Shown here: positions 56,766-64,000 of the stretch, in pieces
Layout: each line of letters opens with the position of its first letter
How positions within the stretch are numbered: the stretch's first letter is position 1
Source of the DNA: Alloyangia pacifica
GTDB lineage: Bacteria > Pseudomonadota > Alphaproteobacteria > Rhodobacterales > Rhodobacteraceae
Reading direction: 5' to 3'
DNA length: 64,000 nucleotides
Assembly (NCBI RefSeq): GCF_020524285.1
Contig: NZ_JAIVKX010000003.1
Coordinates: 248,001-312,000, forward strand
The notes under the pieces: model-generated
Told to the model about the DNA's origin: nothing
Database searches by the model: none
Seen by the model: only the letters and a program-made list of their open reading frames with translations
Made by a program: the position numbers and the translations under genes

Positions 56766-57554
56766 TCAGAGATCGAAGCTGGCGAAGACCGGCACGTGGT
56801 CCGAGGGCTTCTCCCAGCCGCGCGCGCCCCGCAGGATGCGCGAGCCGTGCCCGGCGTTCGAGATGTCCGGCGTTGCCCAGACGTGGTCGAGCCGCCGGCC
56901 CTTGTCCGCCGCGTCCCAGTCGCGGGCGCGGTAGGACCACCACGAGTAGAGCAGCCCCTCGGGGATGTCCTGGCGGGTGATGTCGACCCAGCCGCCCGCG
57001 TCCTGCGCCTGCGCCAGGTGCTCGACCTCGATCGGCGTGTGCGAGACGATCTTCAGCAGCTTCTTGTGGCTCCAGACGTCATCCTCGCGCGGGGCGATGT
57101 TGAGATCGCCGACAAGGATCGACTTTTCCGGCTTGTTGGCATGGAACCAGTCGCGCATCTCGGTGAGGTAGTCGAGCTTCTGGCCGAACTTCTCGTTCTT
57201 CTCGCGGTCGGGCTCGTCGCCGCCGGCCGGAACGTAAAAGTTGTGGATGGTCACACCGTTCTCGAGCCTGGCGGCCACGTGGCGGGCGTGACCGAGGGCG
57301 GCGAAATCCTGATCCCCGGCATCCTCGAGCGGCAGTTTCGACAGGATGGCGACGCCGTTGTAGCCCTTCTGCCCGCGCGCCACGATGTGGGTGTAGCCAA
57401 GCGCCGCGAACTGCTCGAGCGGGATCTTGTCGACCGGGCTCTTGGTTTCCTGCAGGCACAGCACGTCCGGCCCCTCTTCGGCGAGCAGCTTGAGGACGAT
57501 GGGTTCGCGCAGGCGGACCGAGTTGATGTTCCAGGTGGCAAGGGTGAAGGACAT
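56766..57554 (-). CDS. xth: exodeoxyribonuclease III / AP endonuclease
   Basis: Base-excision repair AP endonuclease and 3'-exonuclease, 262 residues. Motifs are TWNINSVRLR, LCLQETK with the metal glutamate, YNGVAILSK, VGDLNIAP and WEKPSDHVPV with the catalytic histidine. The start matches the family N-terminus MSFTLATWNIN. It stands between the DMT permease and the cardiolipin synthase gene on the same strand. Confidence 0.94.
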   Translation of the reverse strand: MSFTLATWNINSVRLREPIVLKLLAEEGPDVLCLQETKSPVDKIPLEQFAALGYTHIVARGQKGYNGVAILSKLPLEDAGDQDFAALGHARHVAARLENGVTIHNFYVPAGGDEPDREKNEKFGQKLDYLTEMRDWFHANKPEKSILVGDLNIAPREDDVWSHKKLLKIVSHTPIEVEHLAQAQDAGGWVDITRQDIPEGLLYSWWSYRARDWDAADKGRRLDHVWATPDISNAGHGSRILRGARGWEKPSDHVPVFASFDL

Positions 57555-57632
57555 GAGGCGGGCTCCTTTTCTGGCGCGGAAAATGTCAGCCCGCCCCGCC
57601 GGGCGCAACCCGCATCCCGCGGAACCCGCGGC

Positions 57633-58535
57633 TCAGAGCACGAGCACGAGGATCAGCACCGACAGGCACAGGAAGCCGATGCCCGCAAGCTCGCGCCGGG
57701 TGATGCTTTCCTTGAACACGAGCACCGAGGCCATGAGCGAGAAGATCAGTTCCACCTGCCCCAGCGCCTGCACGTAGGCGGCGGTCTGCAGGGTGAAGGC
57801 GGTGAACCACGACAGGCTCCCGGCCATCGAGGTCAGGCCGAGCAAGATCGCGGTGCCACGGGCCTGCCAGACGGCGGTGATCTGACCGGGCTCGAAGAGA
57901 CGCAGCCAGAGCGCCATGCCGAAGGCCTGCGACAGCACAACGCAGACCAGCGTCACCCCGGCGCGCAGGAAGGGCGCCTCCGAGGCGATCTCGAGCGAGG
58001 CGCCGCGGTAGCCGACGCCGGAGATGGCGAAGAAGAACCCCGAGGCGAGGCCGAGCGCCACCGCCCGGCTGCCCATGCGGCGCAGCAGCCCGCCCGACAG
58101 GCCTGGCGTGTCCGACAGCAGCAGCACCCCGACGAGGCCGATGAGGATCGCCCCCCAGCCCGCCGCCGAGATGTTCTCGCCCAGCACCGCGAGGCCGACC
58201 AGCGCAGTCTGGATCACCTCGGTCTTCTTGAAGGTGATGCCGACGGCGAAGTTGCGCTGCCGGAACAGCGCCACGACGAAGACCGTCGCGAGGATCTGCC
58301 CCAGCGCGCCGAAGAGCGCATAGGCCCAGAAGGCGTGGCTCAGCTGCGGCCAGCCCTGCCCCGTGGCAATGAGGTAGCCCGCCACCACCAGCACCGCGGC
58401 GGGCGCGGCATAGGCGAAGCGCGCGAAGGTTGAGGAGGTTGCCGTCAGCCCGCCCGTGCTCAGCACCTTGTGCAGCATGAAGCGCAAGGTCTGGAAGAAG
58501 GCGGCGGAGAGGGTGACGGCGATCCACAAATCCAT
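57633..58535 (-). CDS. EamA/DMT family transporter
   Basis: A 300-residue inner-membrane protein with ten predicted helices in two EamA repeats. The helices are clear (LVVAGYLIATG, ALFGALGQILATVFVVALF, WGAILIGLVGVLLL, YVQALGQVELIFSLMASVLV, ELAGIGFLCLSVLILVLVL). DMT members export amino acids or metabolites; specificity is unknown. It is a single gene between metK and xth. Confidence 0.88.
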   Translation of the reverse strand: MDLWIAVTLSAAFFQTLRFMLHKVLSTGGLTATSSTFARFAYAAPAAVLVVAGYLIATGQGWPQLSHAFWAYALFGALGQILATVFVVALFRQRNFAVGITFKKTEVIQTALVGLAVLGENISAAGWGAILIGLVGVLLLSDTPGLSGGLLRRMGSRAVALGLASGFFFAISGVGYRGASLEIASEAPFLRAGVTLVCVVLSQAFGMALWLRLFEPGQITAVWQARGTAILLGLTSMAGSLSWFTAFTLQTAAYVQALGQVELIFSLMASVLVFKESITRRELAGIGFLCLSVLILVLVL

Positions 58536-58683
58536 GGCGCTGCCAATGGCACGCGTCGGGGCGATTGACCATAGGTTGGCGCCGGAAAGCGAAGCGGGCC
58601 GGAGGTTTCCCCCGGCCCGCCGCTGGCTCAGCCAAATTCGACCCGGTCGAATTTGCAAATCTCTTCGAAGAAATTCGCCCGGC

Positions 58684-59865
58684 TCAGATCTCGCGCTTAA
58701 GCGCCTCGGCCAGATCGGTGCGCTCCCAGGAGAAGCCACCGTCCGCCTCCGGGGCGCGGCCGAAGTGACCATAGGCCGCGGTGCGCTGGTAGATCGGCTT
58801 GTTCAGATCGAGGTGGGTGCGGATGCCGCGCGGGGTCAGATCCATGACCTTGGGGATGGCGCGTTCGATCGCCTCGGCTGCCAGATCGCCGGTGCCGTGG
58901 GTGTCGACGTAGATCGACAGCGGCTTGGCGACACCGATGGCGTAGGAAAGCTGCACCGTGCAACGCTCGGCGAGGCCCGCGGCCACGACGTTCTTTGCCA
59001 GGTAGCGCGCCGCATAGGCCGCCGAGCGGTCGACCTTGCTGGGATCCTTGCCCGAGAAGGCGCCGCCGCCGTGCGGCGCCGCGCCGCCGTAGGTGTCGAC
59101 GATGATCTTGCGCCCGGTGAGACCCGCGTCGCCGTCCGGCCCGCCGATGACGAACTTGCCGGTGGGGTTCACCCACCATTCGGTCTCGGGGCTGATCCAG
59201 CCTTCCGGCAGGGTGCCGCGGATGTAGGGCTCGACGATGGCGCGGATGTCCTCGGAGCTCTGCCCCTCGTCACTGTGCTGCGTCGACAGCACGATCGAGG
59301 TCACCCCGACCGGCTTGCCGCCCTCGTAGCGCACCGAGATCTGCGACTTCGCGTCCGGTCCCAGCATCGGCTCGGCCCCGGACTTGCGTACTTCCGCGAG
59401 CTTCTTGAGTACCGCGTGCGAGTAGAGGATCGGCGCCGGCATCAGCTCGGGCGTCTCGTTGGTGGCATAGCCGAACATGATGCCCTGGTCGCCCGCGCCC
59501 TCGTCGCGGTCGCCCTGCCCCGTTACGCCCTGCGCGATATGCGCCGACTGCTCGTGCAGCAGGTTGGTGATTTCGCAGGTGGCGTGGTGGAACTTGTCCT
59601 GCTCGTAGCCGATATCCTTGATGCAGGCCCGCGCGATATCGGGGATGCGCTCCATGTACTCATGCAGCTTTTGCTGGTCGGTCAGCCCGATCTCGCCGCC
59701 GATCACCACCCGGTTTGTGGTGGCGAAGGTCTCGCAGGCGACGCGGGCCAGGGGATCCTCTGCCAGCAGCGCGTCGAGCACGGCATCGGAAATGCGGTCG
59801 CACACCTTGTCGGGGTGCCCCTCGGAGACGGATTCCGAGGTGAAGATATAGTTCTGTCGGGACAT
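58684..59865 (-). CDS. metK: S-adenosylmethionine synthetase
   Basis: Makes S-adenosylmethionine from methionine and ATP, 393 residues. Motifs are [32 protein letters not shown]-type segment here seen as [12 protein letters not shown], and the P-loop [19 protein letters not shown]. The ATG lies just behind a SAM/SAH riboswitch that embraces its ribosome-binding site, indicating feedback by the product. It follows lnt on the same strand. Confidence 0.97.
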   Translation of the reverse strand: MSRQNYIFTSESVSEGHPDKVCDRISDAVLDALLAEDPLARVACETFATTNRVVIGGEIGLTDQQKLHEYMERIPDIARACIKDIGYEQDKFHHATCEITNLLHEQSAHIAQGVTGQGDRDEGAGDQGIMFGYATNETPELMPAPILYSHAVLKKLAEVRKSGAEPMLGPDAKSQISVRYEGGKPVGVTSIVLSTQHSDEGQSSEDIRAIVEPYIRGTLPEGWISPETEWWVNPTGKFVIGGPDGDAGLTGRKIIVDTYGGAAPHGGGAFSGKDPSKVDRSAAYAARYLAKNVVAAGLAERCTVQLSYAIGVAKPLSIYVDTHGTGDLAAEAIERAIPKVMDLTPRGIRTHLDLNKPIYQRTAAYGHFGRAPEADGGFSWERTDLAEALKREI

Positions 59866-59868
59866 AAG

Positions 59869-59913
59869 CGCTCCATTAAGTACCAGCTGTCACGCCAGGA
59901 AGCCGTTGTGACA
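59869..59913 (-). promoter_or_regulatory. SAM/SAH riboswitch controlling metK
   Basis: Minus-strand sequence GTCACAACGGCTTCCTGGCG then GTGAC, followed 12-15 bases later by AATGGAGCG and the metK ATG. The GTCAC/GTGAC stem and the loop GGCTTCC that can pair with GGAGC form the H-type pseudoknot of the SAM/SAH class. The GGAG is the ribosome-binding site, so ligand binding would block translation. The class is known from Rhodobacterales upstream of metK. Confidence 0.93.
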
Positions 59914-59928
59914 GGGATATGAAACTTC

Positions 59929-59957
59929 TCGCTACGCGCGCCAGCGCGGCGCGTCAA
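59929..59957 (-). promoter_or_regulatory. putative metK promoter
   Basis: TTGACG (minus strand 59957-59952) is followed after 17 bases by TAGCGA (59934-59929), placing the transcript start just before the riboswitch. The -35 box overlaps the lnt stop codon. The same spacing and -10 hexamer occur before ilvE. Confidence 0.5.
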
Positions 59958-61486
59958 TCGAAATTGCGGCGGCGCGGCACGAAGGCCAGCAGCATGAGCA
60001 GGGCAAGAAGCCCGAGCACCGGCAGATCCCCGGTCCGGCTGTAGAGCGTCTGGCGCAGCGGCGGCGGCAGGCGCGTGTCGAGGAAACCCGCCTCGTTCAG
60101 CGGCAGCGCCTTCAGCACCCGCCCGGCCCCGTCGATGACCGCCGAGACACCGGTATTGGCCGCGCGCAGCAGCGGCAGCCCCTGCTCGATCGCCCGGATC
60201 CGCGCCTGCGCGAGGTGCTGGTAGGGCCCCGAGAAATTGCCGAACCAGGCATCATTGGTGATCTGCAGCAGCAGCTCGGGCCGCGCCGCGCCGCGCAGGT
60301 CCTGCGGGAAGACGGCCTCGTAGCAGATCAGCGGTAGCGCCATGCCCATCTGCCCGCCCAGGTCGATCAGCTCCGCGCCCGGCCCAGCGGAATAGCCGCC
60401 CTCGGCCCGTGCGGCGATGCCGCTGACGTTGATGTGCCGGAACAGCTCGCGGAAGGGCATGTACTCGCCGAACGGCACGAGATGGTGCTTGTCGTAGACC
60501 GCCTCGACCTTCGGCCCCTGCGCCACCAGCGCCAGGGAATTGAAGTAGTCGTAGCCCTCGCTGCGCTGGATGCCCAGCACGACGCGGCCCGGCAGGGCGG
60601 CGTCGGTGATCACCCGCAGCTCGGCCTCTGCGTTCTCCAGCAGGCGCGGCACGGCGGTTTCCGGCCAGACGATCAGGTCCGGACGCGGCAGGCCGTCCTG
60701 CGCCGGAGCGGCGGTGAAATCCACCTGCCGCTCGAAAAAGACGGGGACATAGGCGCGGTCCCATTTCTGGGTCTGCGGCGCGTTGGGCTGGATGAGGCGC
60801 ACCACAGGACGGTCGCCCAGGTTCTGCAGCGGCGGCACCATCTGCGCCCCGCCCCAGAGCAGCACCGCCGCCAGAACCAGCCCCAGCGCCGCCGGCATCC
60901 ACGCGCCGCGCAGACCGCGCGCCAGCAGAGCCGCCAGCGCGAGCGTGACGAGCGTCAGCCCGAAGGAGCCGGTCCAGGCGACCCATTGGATCGCATCTGT
61001 CGGCTCCCAGAGGTAGCCGACGAGCCCCCAGGGAAAGCCGGTGAAGAGATAGCCGCGCGCCAGCTCGGCCAGCGACCAGGACACCACAAGCGCGAAGAGC
61101 CGCGAGCGCGGCGCCTGCGCGGCGCCCCAGAAGGCGAGCCCCCAGAACAGCGCCAGCCCCGCCGCCATGAGAAACAGCGCGAAGGGCGCCATCCAGGCGG
61201 TGACCGCGGCGTCCACCTGGAACGGTTCGGTCAGCCAGTTCAGCGCCAGGCCGAAATAGCCGGTGCCCACGCCCCAGCCCACGGCCAGCGCGGCGCCGGA
61301 CCTGCGCTGCAGGGAGAAGAGCGCAATGGAAAGGACCAGCCCGGCGAGCGCCACGTACCAGAGGTTCCACGGCGCCTGCCCCAGCGCCATCAGCGCGCCG
61401 CAGGCAAGTGCCGGCAGCACGCGGGCGCGACCGGTCAGAAGCCGCGCGGCCCGCGCGGCAAGCGGGGCGGAGGACAGCGCCATCAT
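59954..61486 (-). CDS. lnt: apolipoprotein N-acyltransferase
   Basis: Inner-membrane enzyme that N-acylates lipoproteins, 510 residues. Six to seven helices fill residues 20-205, followed by a periplasmic nitrilase domain with the catalytic Glu in WPETAVPRLL, Lys in YDKHHLVPFGEY and Cys in LICYEAVFP, then a final helix (LPVLGLLALLMLLAF). GGAGGG precedes the chosen ATG at 61486; 61483 is the adjacent alternative. It follows the CorC-like gene in the phoH-ybeY cluster. Confidence 0.95.
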   Translation of the reverse strand: MMALSSAPLAARAARLLTGRARVLPALACGALMALGQAPWNLWYVALAGLVLSIALFSLQRRSGAALAVGWGVGTGYFGLALNWLTEPFQVDAAVTAWMAPFALFLMAAGLALFWGLAFWGAAQAPRSRLFALVVSWSLAELARGYLFTGFPWGLVGYLWEPTDAIQWVAWTGSFGLTLVTLALAALLARGLRGAWMPAALGLVLAAVLLWGGAQMVPPLQNLGDRPVVRLIQPNAPQTQKWDRAYVPVFFERQVDFTAAPAQDGLPRPDLIVWPETAVPRLLENAEAELRVITDAALPGRVVLGIQRSEGYDYFNSLALVAQGPKVEAVYDKHHLVPFGEYMPFRELFRHINVSGIAARAEGGYSAGPGAELIDLGGQMGMALPLICYEAVFPQDLRGAARPELLLQITNDAWFGNFSGPYQHLAQARIRAIEQGLPLLRAANTGVSAVIDGAGRVLKALPLNEAGFLDTRLPPPLRQTLYSRTGDLPVLGLLALLMLLAFVPRRRNFD

Positions 61487-61532
61487 CTCGCGATGCCCTC
61501 CGCCCGGTGCCGCATCGGGCCGCACGTCAGGG

Positions 61533-62507
61533 TCAGCCACGCCCGGCCCCGGCGTCACCGCCATTGAGCTGGGAGGTGCCCTCGGGCTTTGCCGGCGGCA
61601 ACAGCGCGGGGCTTGCGATCGGCACCTCGGAAAGCGGAGCCGAGGGGCGCACCCGCAGCCGCTTGATCCGGCGCGGGTCCGCGTCCACCACCTCGAAGTC
61701 GATGCCATCGGGGTGCGGGATCACCTCGCCGCGGGCGGGCACGTGACCGGCGAGCATGAAGACCAGACCGCCAAGCGTGTCGATCTCCTCCTCGTCGATC
61801 TCGTCGGGATCGGTGAGCGCGATGCCGGTGGCCGCCTCGAATTCCTCGAGCGGGGTCTTGGCCAGCGCCAGCCAGCTGCCCGACTTCTCGCGGAAGAAGT
61901 TGCGGCCTTCCTCGGTGTCGTGCTCGTCCTCGATCTCGCCGATGACCTGTTCGATCAGATCCTCGATGGTCACCAGCCCGTCGACGCCGCCGTATTCGTC
62001 GATCACCAGCGCCATGTGCCGACGTTCGGTCTGCATCTTGGTGAGCAGCACGCCGATCGGCATCGAGGGTGGCACGAAGAGCAGCGGGCGCAGCATCTTC
62101 TTCATGTCGAACGCCTCGCCGTGGCCGTTGAAGCCGTGCAGCAGCGCGAAGTCCTTGAGGTGCACCATGCCGACGGGCGTGTCGAGCGTGCCGGCGTAGA
62201 CCGGCAGGCGGGTCATGCCGCTGTCGCGGAAGACCGTCACTAGCTCGTCCATGGAAAGGGTGTCGGGCACGGCGACGATCTCCGCCTTGGGAATCGCCAC
62301 GTCCTCCACGCGCATGCGGCGGAGGTTCATCATGCCATGTACGGGCCGCTCATAGGCGGCCACGAGACTCTGCCCCGGGTCTGCCTCGTCCTCGCTGCCG
62401 GTCACACGGCCCGAGAAGATGCGTTTGAAAAAGCCCTGAGGCCGGTCCAGTTGCTCGTTTTCCTGCGCGCCGTGCGCTGCATTAGACGAGTCGTCGTTGT
62501 CTCCCAT
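61533..62507 (-). CDS. CorC/HlyC-family CBS-domain protein
   Basis: A 324-residue soluble protein with a CBS pair (about residues 75-200, including MRRMRVEDVAIPKAEIVAVP and VIDEYGGVDGLVTIEDL) and a C-terminal transporter-associated CorC_HlyC domain (GRNFFREKSGSWLALAKT, PHPDGIDFEVVDADPRRIKR). Relatives affect magnesium or cobalt homeostasis. It lacks the membrane domain of larger hemolysin C-type proteins. Conserved neighbours are ybeY, phoH and lnt. Confidence 0.92.
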   Translation of the reverse strand: MGDNDDSSNAAHGAQENEQLDRPQGFFKRIFSGRVTGSEDEADPGQSLVAAYERPVHGMMNLRRMRVEDVAIPKAEIVAVPDTLSMDELVTVFRDSGMTRLPVYAGTLDTPVGMVHLKDFALLHGFNGHGEAFDMKKMLRPLLFVPPSMPIGVLLTKMQTERRHMALVIDEYGGVDGLVTIEDLIEQVIGEIEDEHDTEEGRNFFREKSGSWLALAKTPLEEFEAATGIALTDPDEIDEEEIDTLGGLVFMLAGHVPARGEVIPHPDGIDFEVVDADPRRIKRLRVRPSAPLSEVPIASPALLPPAKPEGTSQLNGGDAGAGRG

Positions 62508-62530
62508 CGGTCCTTTTGTTCCTGTGTCTC

Positions 62531-63046
62531 TCAGAGGTCAGATGAATATGGGTCCGCGATACCCAGTTTGCCAAGTATTTCCGTCTCAATATTTTCCATG
62601 AGCGTCGCATCGCCGTCACGAATGTGATCATAGCCCAGAAGATGCAAGGTTCCATGAACGATCAGATGGGTCACGTGATCGGCCATGGTCTTGCCCGCCT
62701 CCTGCGCCTCGCGGGCGCAGGTCTCATAGGCGATGGCGAGATCGCCGAGCTCGGTGGCAAAGGGGCCATGCTCGCCCTCGGGCAGGTCGGGGGACTCGCC
62801 CTCGACCTCGGCGCCGCGCTCTTCGGAGGGCCAGGAGAGCACGTTGGTCGGGGTCGGCTTTTCGCGGAACTCGGCGTTCAGCTCGGCGATGCGCGCATCG
62901 TCGCAGGCGAGGACGGCGATCTCGAACCCCTCGGGTCCAAGGCCGAGATGCCCCAGGGCGGCGCGCGCCGCGGTTTCGGCGAGGTCTTCAAGCCCGGCCT
63001 CCTCCCAACGGTCGTCCTCGATGATCGTGTCGGTGAGCTGAGCCAT
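62531..63046 (-). CDS. ybeY: rRNA maturation RNase YbeY
   Basis: Zinc endoribonuclease for 16S rRNA 3' maturation and ribosome quality control, 171 residues. The metal site HGTLHLLGYDH near residue 135 is diagnostic; ARIAELNAEFREKPTPTNVLS is the other family landmark. It starts 69 bases after phoH stops, with a dispersed element between, and is 23 bases before the CorC-like gene. Confidence 0.95.
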   Translation of the reverse strand: MAQLTDTIIEDDRWEEAGLEDLAETAARAALGHLGLGPEGFEIAVLACDDARIAELNAEFREKPTPTNVLSWPSEERGAEVEGESPDLPEGEHGPFATELGDLAIAYETCAREAQEAGKTMADHVTHLIVHGTLHLLGYDHIRDGDATLMENIETEILGKLGIADPYSSDL

Positions 63047-63056
63047 ATGTGCAAGC

Positions 63057-63104
63057 GGGGGGCGCTGCCCCCGGACCCCCGGGATATTTGAGCCTAGACG
63101 AAGG
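63057..63104 (-). repeat. 3'-end dispersed element, copy 7
   Basis: Read on the minus strand it starts 11 bases after the phoH stop: CTTCGTCTAGGCTCAAATAT, CCCGGGGG, TCC, then GGGGGCAGCGCCCCC. In sense with phoH, it lies between phoH and ybeY inside an otherwise operonic cluster. Confidence 0.72.
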
Positions 63105-63115
63105 GGCGGGGGCCG

Positions 63116-64000
63116 TCAGGCCCCGCGCTCCGCGTCCTTCTCGTAGGCGTCGATGATCTTCGCCACAAGGGGGTGCCTCACCACATCGGCGGAGGTGAAG
63201 TAGTTGAAGCTGATCTTGTCGATGTGGCTGAGCAGGCGCTCGGCGTCCTGCAGGCCCGACTGCACGCCGCGCGGCAGGTCGACCTGGCTGCGGTCGCCGG
63301 TGATCACCATGCGCGAGCCCTCGCCGAGGCGGGTGAGGAACATCTTCATCTGCATGGAGGTGGCGTTCTGCGCCTCGTCGAGCACCACGAAGGCGTTCGA
63401 CAGGGTGCGGCCGCGCATGAAGGCCAGCGGCGCGATCTCGATGGTCTTTTCCTCCATCATCTTCGCGAGCTGCTTGCCGGGCAGGAAGTCGTTCAGCGCG
63501 TCGTAGAGCGGCTGCATGTAGGGATCGACCTTGTCCTTCATGTCGCCGGGCAGGTAGCCGAGCTTCTCGCCCGCCTCGACCGCCGGACGGCTGAGGATGA
63601 TCTTGTCGACCTGGCCGGTGATGAAGAGGTTCACGCCGACGGCGACGGCGAGATAGGTCTTGCCGGTGCCCGCCGGGCCGATCCCGAAGGCCAGCTCGTT
63701 CTCGAAGAGCGCGCGGACATAGGCCTTCTGGGCGTCGGTGCGCGGTTCGATGAGCTTCTTGCGGGTCTTGATCTCGACCTTACCGCCCGAGAACATCTCG
63801 AGCTGGTCGCCCGGCTCCTGCTCCTCGGGAGCGAGTCGGAACTCGCGGTCGATGTCACCGCGGCCGACCGAGCGGCCCTGCTCGAGCCGCTGGTAGAGGG
63901 CGTTGAGCACCTCGCGCGCGGCCTCCTGCGCCTCGGCCGGGCCGTGCAGCGCCAACTGGTTGCCGCGGCGCAGGATCTGCACGCCGGTTCGGGCTTCGAT
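63116..64000 (-). CDS. phoH: PhoH family ATPase (5' part outside window)
   Basis: PhoH-like (YbeZ-type) RNA-related ATPase, 294 residues visible to the window edge, where the frame is still open (IEARTGVQILRRG). Walker A is FGIGPAGTGKTYLAVA, followed by the Walker B region FVVLDEAQNAT and MVITGDRSQVDLPRG. The missing N-terminus is probably short (family near 330-350). It opens the ybeY-corC-lnt cluster. Confidence 0.95.
   Translation of the reverse strand: MEARTGVQILRRGNQLALHGPAEAQEAAREVLNALYQRLEQGRSVGRGDIDREFRLAPEEQEPGDQLEMFSGGKVEIKTRKKLIEPRTDAQKAYVRALFENELAFGIGPAGTGKTYLAVAVGVNLFITGQVDKIILSRPAVEAGEKLGYLPGDMKDKVDPYMQPLYDALNDFLPGKQLAKMMEEKTIEIAPLAFMRGRTLSNAFVVLDEAQNATSMQMKMFLTRLGEGSRMVITGDRSQVDLPRGVQSGLQDAERLLSHIDKISFNYFTSADVVRHPLVAKIIDAYEKDAERGA

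Overview
The window looks like chromosomal core sequence from a Rhodobacterales (roseobacter/Rhodobacteraceae) alphaproteobacterium. It is GC-rich and tightly packed, with many ATGA or TGATG overlaps. Its gene orders are typical of the group: mdh-sucCD-sucAB-lpd, phoH-ybeY-corC-lnt-metK, HDAC-xseB-ispA-dxs and rpsO-pnp. metK carries a leader matching the SAM/SAH riboswitch, a class known from Rhodobacterales. The genus cannot be fixed from sequence alone. I recognised no tRNA, rRNA, CRISPR array, prophage or insertion sequence. The first and last genes (mdh, phoH) are cut by the window edges.

Layout. 1-10.1 kb: TCA-cycle block (mdh, sucC, sucD, sucA, sucB, a 77-residue unknown, a MAPEG protein, lpd). 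10.2-16.1 kb: an SDR with an internal deletion, a Tat-exported intradiol dioxygenase homologue, then ftsE-ftsX-plsC-like-PNPOx as one coupled unit, divergent from a zinc-ribbon membrane protein. 16.2-21.9 kb: a taurine module, tauABC divergent from tpa with TauR-like repeats between them, plus a GNAT. 21.9-26.4 kb: HU, AMP nucleosidase, topoisomerase IB, a small lytic transglycosylase and a YeeZ-like SDR. 26.6-28.9 kb: queosine precursor operon queCDEF. 29.1-33.1 kb: isoprenoid precursor genes dxs and ispA with xseB and an HDAC-family hydrolase. 33.3-35.5 kb: petP-petR divergent from ilvE.

35.7-42.3 kb: an Aer-type PAS protein and a four-gene polyamine-type ABC importer whose two permeases carry large extra domains. 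42.8-48 kb: argE-like M20 peptidase, L,D-transpeptidase, ribA, an orphan OmpR-family regulator, a candidate small RNA and an unrecognised protein. 48-52.5 kb: pnp and rpsO (with a branched pnp leader), DUF1643 and a threonine/serine dehydratase. 52.6-58.5 kb: UPF0434, LON-domain protein, CnoX-like thioredoxin, EEP hydrolase, cardiolipin synthase, xth and a DMT permease. 58.7-64 kb: metK, lnt, corC-like, ybeY, phoH.

Most genes are ordinary housekeeping genes, so the novelty is mainly non-coding. The best leads are: a family of at least seven elements placed just after stop codons, in sense orientation, sharing an AAATATCCCGGGG-like core and a C-rich hairpin; a candidate trans-acting sRNA with an exposed CCTCCC and a strong terminator near 46.8 kb; paired GTGATCAC palindromes 21 bp apart upstream of sucC; the SAM/SAH riboswitch at metK; a branched leader on pnp; and extra domains in the Pot-like and Tau permeases. 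No clear undescribed multi-gene system was found.
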